Shown here piece after piece: positions 31,535 through 38,469 of a DNA stretch of 64,000 nt. A program made the translations under genes and the position numbers. Origin of the DNA: Flavobacterium sp. ASV13 (GTDB lineage Bacteria; Bacteroidota; Bacteroidia; Flavobacteriales; Flavobacteriaceae); contig NZ_JQJY01000002.1 of NCBI RefSeq assembly GCF_000745775.1, positions 310,001-374,000 of the forward strand, read 5' to 3'. The notes under the pieces were generated by a model. The model made no database searches. It was given only the letters and a program-made list of their open reading frames with translations, and had not been told where the DNA came from. The stretch's first letter is position 1. Every line of letters starts with the position of its first letter.

Positions 31535-32092
31535 ATGATAAGAAGAATAGTTTCATTTTTAAATTCAAAACAAACATCAAAACCTTTTGACGTTGAAAAT
31601 CCAAATATTCTGTTATTTCATGAAAACCCAAAAGATATCAATTTATTAATTGGTGATAAAATTCTAGAAGTCAAAATTCATCAAGACCACACTGGAACAA
31701 ACGATTGGCTGGATACAAGCACTACTTTTTTACGATTGGAAAAAAATGGCGTCATCTGCTTTCCATCTTCCGGAGATGAATATTTTGAAAATACTTTTGT
31801 CGATAAGAAAGCGATTTCAATTTTAGAAAAATATCAAAAAATCATTTATAACAGTATCATTGAAGATGTATACTATTTTGTTAATCCAGAGGAAGAAGAA
31901 TTTGATGATTCACAAATGAGCTGTATTCTTCTGACTAATGGTTATATTCTGGAAGAAGAAAGAATGTCTCCAAAAGGATTAGCCGGAGCCAATATGTTTT
32001 GTAAAACTATTGAAGACTTTAAAAATGAATATAAGGACTCTAAATTTAAAATATACTCCATTAAAGACAAAGCCTTAAAAATTTTCAGTTAA
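31535..32092 (+). CDS. Hypothetical protein
   Basis: I do not recognise this 185-residue protein. It has no signal peptide or membrane segment, is rich in acidic and aromatic residues (VYYFVNPEEEEFDDSQMS, about 112-129), and reads like a compact alpha/beta protein. It starts 7 bases after the prenyltransferase stop, so it is probably co-transcribed, but nothing links it to that reaction. Codon use looks like that of its neighbours. Confidence 0.6.
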   Translation: MIRRIVSFLNSKQTSKPFDVENPNILLFHENPKDINLLIGDKILEVKIHQDHTGTNDWLDTSTTFLRLEKNGVICFPSSGDEYFENTFVDKKAISILEKYQKIIYNSIIEDVYYFVNPEEEEFDDSQMSCILLTNGYILEEERMSPKGLAGANMFCKTIEDFKNEYKDSKFKIYSIKDKALKIFS

Positions 32093-32129
32093 AAAAAATC
32101 ATCCTATTATTTAAAAGAAGCCAATTGTT

Positions 32130-32280
32130 TGAATTCTAGCCCCGATTACTTCACTTAACTTTTATTTTAATCGGAGTTCAGTGAACTTTGTTTGAAGTGG
32201 AAATCCTTTTATTTTTTTCTTTAAAAAAATAAAAGATTGAAACGGAAAGCGGGAATTATTGCCTGAAAAAAAGCCAATTG
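32130..32280 (+). ncRNA. Candidate structured RNA or dispersed structured element
   Basis: A 291-base gene-free gap holds a patterned element: TAGCCCCGATTAC near 32137, a short hairpin AGTTCA/TGAACT (32175-32187), GAAGTGGAAATCC, a perfect 13-base stem (32206-32218 with 32223-32235, loop CTTT), and GAAACGGAAAGCGGGAAT near 32238. The spacing AGCCCCGAT...GTGGAAATCCTTTT...CGGAAAGCGGGA is one I associate with a recurrent flavobacterial element. It may correspond to the Flavo-1 RNA class, which I could not test here. It is either a small RNA or a repeat. Confidence 0.45.
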
Positions 32281-32358
32281 CGATGCTTCAAAATCCTTTT
32301 ATAATTTTTGCTATTAATCTAAGAACATTGAACTTAGGTTTATTTGGGCAGAAAAAAC

Positions 32359-32366
32359 TATCTTTG
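32359..32366 (+). promoter_or_regulatory. Promoter -7 element before the RluB-type gene
   Basis: TATCTTTG matches TAnnTTTG and is followed by GCAC, as at tRNA-Leu. It lies 17 bases upstream of the ATG at 32384. No good -33 element is seen at the expected distance. Confidence 0.5.
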
Positions 32367-32383
32367 CACAAATTAATGATTTT

Positions 32384-33292
32384 ATGAACAACAAGGAAGG
32401 CAATAATAAAAGAGGCGGATCAAGACCAAATAGCTCAAGATCAAACTCTAGTAAGCCAAAACCACCAATGGCAAAACGCGCGCAAGGGCCGAAAAAAGAA
32501 AAGCCGGAGGTTAAAGCGGCGAAGGAAGCTGCTGAACAAAAATTTAAGAAACAAAATCAGGCACCAAAAAGACAAAAGGCTTCAGATGAAATTCGTCTGA
32601 ACAAATACATCGCAAATTCTGGCGTGTGTTCACGTCGTGATGCTGATATATATATTCAGTCTGGAAACGTGAAAGTAAATGGCGTTCCGGTTACTGAAAT
32701 GGGTTATTTAGTAAAATTAAATGACGTTGTAAATTTTGACGGCGTTGTTTTGACTCCTGAAAAGAAAGAATACATTTTATTAAACAAACCTAAAAACTTT
32801 ACGACTGCCTTTGATGAAGGACAGGAATATCGTAATGTATTGGAACTTGTTCGCGGATCTACAAATGCAAAAATTGCAGCTGTTGGAAGAATGGACAAGA
32901 ATACAACAGGTTTATTATTGTTTACAAATGATACTGATATGATTCGTAAATTTACTTTACCGAATCAGAAATCATCTAAAATTTACCAGGTTTCTTTAGA
33001 CAAAAACTTGAAATTTGAAGATTTGGAAAAAATCAGCAAAGGTTTGGTTCTTGACGGACACCGTGTGTTTGTTGAAGAAGTTAGTTATATTGAAAAAGAA
33101 GCAAAAAGCGAAGTTGGTCTTAAATTAAAATCATCTAACGTGAAGGTAGTTCGTGCTATTTTTGAAAGCTTTGACTACGATGTTTTGCGTATTGACCGCG
33201 TTTCATTTGCTGGTTTAACTAAAAAGAATCTGCCGAGAGGGAACTGGCGTTTCCTGACAGACCAAGAGATTATCAATTTGAAAAACGCATAA
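32384..33292 (+). CDS. RluB/RsuA-type rRNA pseudouridine synthase
   Basis: Makes pseudouridine in ribosomal RNA. The 302-residue protein begins with a low-complexity basic tail (about 1-65, rich in Lys, Ser, Pro), common in Bacteroidota copies. An S4 RNA-binding domain follows (about 70-115: IRLNKYIANSGVCSRRDAD), then the RsuA catalytic domain with GRMDKNTTGLLLFTND, in which the Asp is the catalytic residue. Best match by architecture is RluB (23S rRNA); RluE or RluF types are the alternatives. It is followed by a good terminator. Confidence 0.9.
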   Translation: MNNKEGNNKRGGSRPNSSRSNSSKPKPPMAKRAQGPKKEKPEVKAAKEAAEQKFKKQNQAPKRQKASDEIRLNKYIANSGVCSRRDADIYIQSGNVKVNGVPVTEMGYLVKLNDVVNFDGVVLTPEKKEYILLNKPKNFTTAFDEGQEYRNVLELVRGSTNAKIAAVGRMDKNTTGLLLFTNDTDMIRKFTLPNQKSSKIYQVSLDKNLKFEDLEKISKGLVLDGHRVFVEEVSYIEKEAKSEVGLKLKSSNVKVVRAIFESFDYDVLRIDRVSFAGLTKKNLPRGNWRFLTDQEIINLKNA

Positions 33293-33317
33293 TACGTTTC
33301 AAATTTGATTAGATATC

Positions 33318-33357
33318 AAATCCTGTTTTGCCTTTTGTGTAAAATGGGATTTTTTTA
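33318..33357 (+). terminator. Terminator after the RluB-type gene
   Basis: AAATCCTGTTTT (33318-33329) pairs with AAAATGGGATTT (33341-33352) with two G-U pairs, followed by T residues. It also faces the end of the convergent gene at 33359. Confidence 0.7.
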
Positions 33358-33358
33358 T

Positions 33359-33967
33359 TTAGAAACTGAAAAAGTTATGTCCAAAAAGTGTGAAGATTGA
33401 TCTTCCGATGTTTTGATTTTTGTCTTCAACTGTTTCGTAACATGCAAATCCTAAAATGATTTTGATTCCAGGTTGGATGCTGTTTAGGATTTCTCTTTTT
33501 TGTTCTTCCAAAAGCAATTTTAAACTGTCTAAAAGCTGGATATTGTTTTTAAGATAAGAAACAACAAGTAGTGCAGAGAAATTTAGGATTTCGCGGGCTG
33601 TTTCACTTTTGATTCCGACTTCGTTTGAAATCATTTCAGAAATTCTGCCTTTTTTGTTGGTAAAGATTTCTTTTAAGATAGCGTTTCCTTCGATGCGATA
33701 ACAGTCGTCAACTGATAAAATTCGTCCAGAAGCAAAATCGACTTCCTGATAAAAGGTTGAATCGTCTTCGATCAATGAGATGATTTCTTTATAAAAGCCT
33801 AATTCTTCGGCTTTGTTATAAAGGCCCATTAAAACTGTGCCAATCGAAACATCAATTCCCTTGATTAAAAGAGCATCATTCTCAAAATAAAATTTGTTTA
33901 GCTTAGAAACAACATTAGAAGAAATAAAACGTCTAAGTTCAATTTGTAGGTTTGGGGTCATACTCAT
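33359..33967 (-). CDS. Hypothetical protein, DUF937-like
   Basis: A 202-residue cytoplasmic protein, mostly alpha-helical. It reads like a distant member of the DUF937/YidB group: repeated helices with an IVSKL-type start, GTVLMGLYNKAEE and a segment ISNEVGIKSETAREILNFSALLVVSYL. There is no signal peptide; the only strongly hydrophobic piece is SALLVVSYL. Start could be the Met at 33961 instead of 33967. It converges on the RluB-type gene. Family call is tentative and function unknown. Confidence 0.55.
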   Translation of the reverse strand: MSMTPNLQIELRRFISSNVVSKLNKFYFENDALLIKGIDVSIGTVLMGLYNKAEELGFYKEIISLIEDDSTFYQEVDFASGRILSVDDCYRIEGNAILKEIFTNKKGRISEMISNEVGIKSETAREILNFSALLVVSYLKNNIQLLDSLKLLLEEQKREILNSIQPGIKIILGFACYETVEDKNQNIGRSIFTLFGHNFFSF

Positions 33968-34245
33968 AACTTAAAATAAATAATTATTTATACTTGTTAA
34001 AAATAATCGATAAAGTGAGGCTTTTTATCGTTTATCAGGATAAAAATATAAAATATTTTAACATTTCCAAAAAATAAGTTAAGAATATACATACCCGATT
34101 AACAGCTTATTAACACTAATTCCGTTAAACATCAATAAACATAACGCTTTCGTTATCAAAAGAAAATAAAAATATATTTATGAAATTTTTAATATTTTTT
34201 AAAAACATGTAAAACATAAGAAAAATCCTAAGTACTTTTACACAA
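33968..34245. other. AT-rich non-coding gap
   Basis: No gene, RNA or long repeat is visible in these 278 bases. They should hold the promoter of the upstream-facing minus-strand gene at 33967. Only short hairpins occur (for example AACG-CTTT-CGTT near 34142). Confidence 0.4.
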
Positions 34246-34746
34246 TTAAAATAATATGTTTCGATATTCCCATGTTAGATGTAAAAAAATACCAAGAAAA
34301 ATAATACAAAACATAAAATTAATGAAGCTCGAAGTCAGAAATCCAAGCAATGATCCAGTTGCTGCCTTTAATGCCCGCTGATGGTTTTTTGAATCGTAAA
34401 TGAGTTCTCCCAAAAATGCGCCAACAAAAGGTCCAATTATGACTCCAAAAGGTATTGGCGCCAAAATTCCAACTATTAAACCAATATTGGTGCCCCAAAC
34501 TCCATACGAACTTCCACCAAACTTTTTTGTCCCTTTTGATGGAATTACATAATCCAGAATAGTAATAATAATCGTAATCAATAATGTAATACCCAACACC
34601 CAATAATTATTTTCGACCGCTTTTGTGAGATATAAAAGCAATAGGCCGACCCAACAACTTGACAAGCCGGGCAAAACGGGCAGGAAACTGCCAAAAATAC
34701 CGATAATCATACAGATAAAACCGAGCAACAACAATACTAAATCCAT
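34246..34746 (-). CDS. DUF456 family membrane protein
   Basis: Small inner-membrane protein of 166 residues with about four hydrophobic segments. Family marks: GSFLPVLPG near residue 20, TILDYVIPSKGTKKFGGSSYGVWG in the middle and the glycine-rich PFVGAFLGELI. I start it at the ATG at 34746. The longer reading to 34836 runs across the divergent neighbour's start and adds a non-hydrophobic leader. Function of the family is unknown. Confidence 0.82.
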   Translation of the reverse strand: MDLVLLLLGFICMIIGIFGSFLPVLPGLSSCWVGLLLLYLTKAVENNYWVLGITLLITIIITILDYVIPSKGTKKFGGSSYGVWGTNIGLIVGILAPIPFGVIIGPFVGAFLGELIYDSKNHQRALKAATGSLLGFLTSSFINFMFCIIFLGIFLHLTWEYRNILF

Positions 34747-34791
34747 ATTTTTTTTGTAAATTGTATTTGCAAATCCTTGATAAAATAAGCC

Positions 34792-35175
34792 ATGACACGA
34801 TTTTTGAAAATATTTGCATTTTTCTTGTTGATACATTTTATCAATCCGAATTTATATGCTCAGACTCAAAAACTTTCCTTAGATGATCTTTTGCTTCAGG
34901 ACAGCATTTATAAAAGTAATAAGAAAAAAGTATTAAATTTTTCATTAAAAGAATTTGACGCGCTTTTTCTTGAATTCTTTAATCGCAAAGAAGATCCAAA
35001 TATTGTTTTAACGAAAGCCGAATTTTATACTTACACAGTTCAGATTGCAACATTCTCCGACCGGCTTGCTTCCTTATATCCTGACCAAAAGGAAGTTGCT
35101 GCAGAAAATAAACAGGAATGGCTCTCTGAAAACTATCAAGATTATTTAGAATACAAAGGTTCTCAAAAAAAATAA
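34792..35175 (+). CDS. Hypothetical exported protein
   Basis: A 127-residue protein with a signal peptide (about 1-24, ending NLYAQT) and a small helical, charged mature part (SLKEFDALFLEFFNRKEDP). Not recognised. It is divergent from the DUF456 gene, with 45 bases between starts, and 49 bases upstream of the lipoprotein at 35225, so the two may be co-expressed in the cell envelope. Confidence 0.6.
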   Translation: MTRFLKIFAFFLLIHFINPNLYAQTQKLSLDDLLLQDSIYKSNKKKVLNFSLKEFDALFLEFFNRKEDPNIVLTKAEFYTYTVQIATFSDRLASLYPDQKEVAAENKQEWLSENYQDYLEYKGSQKK

Positions 35176-35224
35176 TCGTATTTTTATACCATAATTTCTC
35201 TTTATTCAACTCAACCTCAAAATC

Positions 35225-35725
35225 TTGAAGCAGTTTTCTATTTTTTTAATTTTTTTATTTTTCGGTTCTTGTCAATATTTTGAGAAGAAGGTTCCGTCTG
35301 AAAAAGAATTACTTCGAAAGGAACTAAAAGCCATCAATTGGAAAGAAGTTGATGAATATCCAAGCGTTGCAGAATGCGAAACAATTGCCGATGAAAAACA
35401 ACGTCAAAAATGTTTTTTTGATGTAATGTCGCAGCTTGTTCAGGAAAAACTAAAAATCGACAGTCTTTCTATTTTGTACCCTGAATTGGATACGATTTCA
35501 GTAAAAGTGACTATTTTTCCGAACTCGAAAATGAAATTCGAACCGCAATTCCCTAAAGATTCTGTAGCTTATGATACCATCAAAGTGGACAGTATTCTTC
35601 ATGCACGTCTGGTTGATTTTCCAAAAGTAAATCCGGCAATCAAACGAGGAATTCCGGTAAAAACACAGTTTATACTGCCTGTTATCATAAAAGCAAAAGA
35701 AGAAATTAAACCTAATAAGCAATAA
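35225..35725 (+). CDS. Hypothetical lipoprotein, weak TonB-C-terminal resemblance
   Basis: A 166-residue lipoprotein: signal ends FFGSC with lipidated Cys16. The initiator is a TTG at 35225, since no ATG gives a signal peptide. The mature part contains AECETIADEKQRQKCFFDVM (two cysteines, about 50-69), as seen in flavobacterial proteins related to the TonB energy-transducer C-terminus, and a beta-rich tail ending TQFILPVIIK. TonB-like fold is a guess from pattern; no function assigned. Confidence 0.6.
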   Translation: MKQFSIFLIFLFFGSCQYFEKKVPSEKELLRKELKAINWKEVDEYPSVAECETIADEKQRQKCFFDVMSQLVQEKLKIDSLSILYPELDTISVKVTIFPNSKMKFEPQFPKDSVAYDTIKVDSILHARLVDFPKVNPAIKRGIPVKTQFILPVIIKAKEEIKPNKQ

Positions 35726-35757
35726 ATATTCATTTAATTGCCTTTCACGAATTCTTA

Positions 35758-36861
35758 TTACTTTTTAAATTGACGATCTTTCCATGTATAAGATCCAAAC
35801 AAACTGTACAAAGCCACAGCTGAACTGAAAAACGGATACAATAAACTACTCAGCAAAAGACTTTTAATTCTGTTTTTTGTCAAAAATTGATTGGTTATAA
35901 AAAGCAAAACAAAATCAATTATAAATTTAGAAAAGGCAAAAAATACAAAAATAGGATAAGACCATATTCCGAAAAGGAGAAAGAAAAATCCAATTACAAA
36001 ACTCAAATTTCCGAAGAAAACGATCAAACCTAAAATTTTTCCGAAAGTACTTTTATACGAACTTGTCTTTGCCGCCCAGCGTACTCTTTGATGAAATAAT
36101 GATTTCCAATTTTCTGTTGGTTTTGTGACAATAATTGCTTCTTCCGCTTTTAAATAATGAACTTCTTTAGGAAACTTTTCGATTGCTTTTTGAAGTAAAA
36201 AAACATCATCTCCGCTGGCAATTTCATCATTTCCTTCAAAGCCGTTTATGCTTTCAAACAATTCTTTTTTGTAAGCAAAATTGGCTCCATTGCACATAAA
36301 ACCTTTATTTAAACCAAAACTTCCTATTGTTGCACCTTGCAGACTTGTGAAATCCAATTGCTGAAAATGATCTAAAAAAGAGTTTTCGGTTTTATATGTT
36401 ACAGCGCCCGCAAGCATCGAAACTTTATTTTCCTGAATATAATTATCAAAAGTTAAAAGCCAGTTTTCCGGAACTATACAATCAGCATCTGTTGTGATTA
36501 CCCAATCGGTTTTTACGTGCGGCATTGCGGTTGAAATCGCATCTTTTTTTGGAGAATTTGAAATTCTAATATTGTCAATTACTGAAACTTGAAACCTAAA
36601 ACCTGAAACCTGAAACTTTTCATTTGAAGAATCATCAACCAGAATCACTTCAAATAAATCTTTTGGATAATTTAGCTTTGAAAAACTTTCTAAAAGTATT
36701 GGAAGATTTTCTTTTTCATTCCGAAACGGAACTATAATCGTAAAACTTGTTTTGGGCTTTAAATCTGTTTTTTTGACTTTTTTAATTCGGAAAAATCCAA
36801 AAATTAGCAAAACAATGCTAATGATGTAAAGGAATAATATGCCGAACAATTCAAAAATCAT
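35758..36861 (-). CDS. Family 2 glycosyltransferase, membrane-bound
   Basis: Inverting glycosyltransferase at the inner membrane, 367 residues. Hydrophobic segment at about 5-24, then the GT-A domain with FTIIVPFRNE, VDDSS (75-79), TTDADC as the DXD motif, GDD, and QRVRWAAK as the Q-x-x-R-W motif of processive-type enzymes, followed by three hydrophobic segments. The gene overlaps the next upstream gene by 4 bases (ATGA). Residues 83-94 (FQVSGFRFQVSV) are encoded by an in-frame dispersed repeat. Substrate unknown; a glycolipid or surface glycan is plausible. Confidence 0.87.
   Translation of the reverse strand: MIFELFGILFLYIISIVLLIFGFFRIKKVKKTDLKPKTSFTIIVPFRNEKENLPILLESFSKLNYPKDLFEVILVDDSSNEKFQVSGFRFQVSVIDNIRISNSPKKDAISTAMPHVKTDWVITTDADCIVPENWLLTFDNYIQENKVSMLAGAVTYKTENSFLDHFQQLDFTSLQGATIGSFGLNKGFMCNGANFAYKKELFESINGFEGNDEIASGDDVFLLQKAIEKFPKEVHYLKAEEAIIVTKPTENWKSLFHQRVRWAAKTSSYKSTFGKILGLIVFFGNLSFVIGFFFLLFGIWSYPIFVFFAFSKFIIDFVLLFITNQFLTKNRIKSLLLSSLLYPFFSSAVALYSLFGSYTWKDRQFKK
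36583..36618. repeat. Short dispersed repeat inside the glycosyltransferase gene
   Basis: On the plus strand, four runs of the form TGAAAC(C/T)T or AAAACCT follow each other; the opposite strand reads repeated GTTTCAGGTTT units, encoding FQVSGFRFQVS in frame. It sits in the loop just after the VDDSS motif. Similar text (AAACTTGAAACAAA) occurs outside genes, upstream of ruvC. Confidence 0.7.
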
Positions 36862-37802
36862 TCTGTGGTTTTGGTTTTAAAATTCAGTACAAAATAGCTT
36901 CCTAAAACTACTGGCAAAACGACATTTAAAAACCACATTAATGTGCTGATAAAAATTACAATCCATTCGTTTACGCCCAAAATTCCGAAGAAATAAATCG
37001 CTACACTTCCTTTTACGGCAAAATCCAAAAACTGAAAAGTTGGCAATGATGACGCCAAAAAATAAACCGAAGTAATAGCCGCCATTAAAGTCAAATAAGG
37101 TAAATCGACATCAAAGCCTAAAAACAAAAAGTAATACTGATGCGAAAAAACCAAATAACGGCAGATTCCTAAAAAGATGTTTTTCTGATGAACTGATTTT
37201 GGAATTTCATTGATTTTGTGAATCAGTTTTTCAATTGAATATCCTTTGACTTTTATCTTTTTTATTGAAAACAAAACAATCAGAATTAGCACAAATCCGC
37301 CAAAAAGAATCAAAACAGTTTTGCTTGTAATAACATTGAATTGCGCATTAAAATACAGCAATCCGAAGATTCCGAAAATTATGGTTAGGATCATCTGAAT
37401 TCCGTTGCAGATTAAGTTCAGAAAAACCACTTTTTTAGCATCTGATTTTGGATAATACAAGGCTTTTCCGGCGTACTCTCCTACTCCATTTGGCGTAAAT
37501 ATTCCGGCAGTCAAGGCAGCTAAAACCTGTTTTGTAGATTCGTAAACCGAGATTTCATGAATTACTTTGGCAAGATTCTGCCATTTCAAAATTTCGAAAT
37601 AACGATTCAGAACACTCAAAAGCAATATAAATGAAATCCCTAAAACCGACTGATTTTTTCGGAACAAAACAATAAACTTCTGCCAGTCCAATTTATCATT
37701 GTTTGCCAGTTGATTGTAAATAAAATAAAATGCGCCGCCAACAATCAAAAGTTTGGCCAGAAGAACAAGGAATTGCTTAGCTTTGTGAGGAATTGAAATC
37801 AT
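36858..37802 (-). CDS. Lysylphosphatidylglycerol synthase TM region/UPF0104-like membrane protein
   Basis: Polytopic inner-membrane protein of 314 residues with about eight hydrophobic segments and the family motif TPNGVGEYAGKALYY (about 98-112), matching the flippase-like transmembrane part of MprF and YbhN. No synthetase domain follows, so it should not transfer lysine. It is translationally coupled to the glycosyltransferase downstream, which suggests a joint role in moving or modifying a glycolipid. That role is inference. Confidence 0.82.
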   Translation of the reverse strand: MISIPHKAKQFLVLLAKLLIVGGAFYFIYNQLANNDKLDWQKFIVLFRKNQSVLGISFILLLSVLNRYFEILKWQNLAKVIHEISVYESTKQVLAALTAGIFTPNGVGEYAGKALYYPKSDAKKVVFLNLICNGIQMILTIIFGIFGLLYFNAQFNVITSKTVLILFGGFVLILIVLFSIKKIKVKGYSIEKLIHKINEIPKSVHQKNIFLGICRYLVFSHQYYFLFLGFDVDLPYLTLMAAITSVYFLASSLPTFQFLDFAVKGSVAIYFFGILGVNEWIVIFISTLMWFLNVVLPVVLGSYFVLNFKTKTTE

Positions 37803-37885
37803 GCCGCAAAAGTAATCAAATGTGGCAATTAGAAAATTAGAAAATGTGGCAATTTTCTAAACCTTAAACTTGAAACAAAAATCTC

Positions 37886-38440
37886 TTGACAAAAGAACGC
37901 ATCATATTAGGTATTGACCCTGGAACTACAATTATGGGTTTTGGATTGATTAAAGTCACCAATAAAAAAATGGAGTTTTTGCAGTTAAACGAATTGCAAT
38001 TGTCCAAATACGACAATCATTACCAAAAACTAAAAATCATTTTTGAAAGAACAATCGAACTAATCGAAACGCATTGTCCGGACGAAATTGCAATTGAAGC
38101 GCCTTTCTTTGGCAAAAACGTTCAATCGATGCTAAAATTAGGGCGTGCGCAAGGCGTTGCAATGGCAGCAGGTTTGTCAAGAGGCATTCCGATTACAGAA
38201 TACGAACCTAAAAAAATAAAAATGGCAATTACCGGAAACGGAAATGCCAGCAAAGAACAAGTTGCCAAAATGCTGCAACAACTTTTAGGCTTAAAAGAAT
38301 TACCTAAAAATCTCGATTCAACAGACGGTTTGGCGGCTGCTGTTTGTCATCATTTTAATTCGGGAAAAGTCGTGGCTGGAAAAAGTTATTCGGGCTGGGA
38401 TGCATTTGTGAAACAAAATGAGGATAAGATAAGAAAATAG
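37886..38440 (+). CDS. ruvC: Holliday junction resolvase RuvC
   Basis: Endonuclease that resolves Holliday junctions with RuvAB. The 184-residue protein carries all four acidic active-site residues: D11 (GIDPGT), E71 (IEAPFF), D144 and D147 (NLDSTDG). The start is a TTG at 37886, giving MTKERIILGIDPG; no ATG is placed better. It lies 83 bases from the divergent flippase-like gene. In this window ruvC is separated from hemW by a KAP-type NTPase gene. Confidence 0.96.
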   Translation: MTKERIILGIDPGTTIMGFGLIKVTNKKMEFLQLNELQLSKYDNHYQKLKIIFERTIELIETHCPDEIAIEAPFFGKNVQSMLKLGRAQGVAMAAGLSRGIPITEYEPKKIKMAITGNGNASKEQVAKMLQQLLGLKELPKNLDSTDGLAAAVCHHFNSGKVVAGKSYSGWDAFVKQNEDKIRK

Positions 38441-38469
38441 TGTTCAGATTTTTAATTAGTTAAGTAATT

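Noticed and set aside
34747..34836. Longer N-terminus for the DUF456 gene
   Set aside because: It crosses the start of the divergent exported-protein gene and is not membrane-like.
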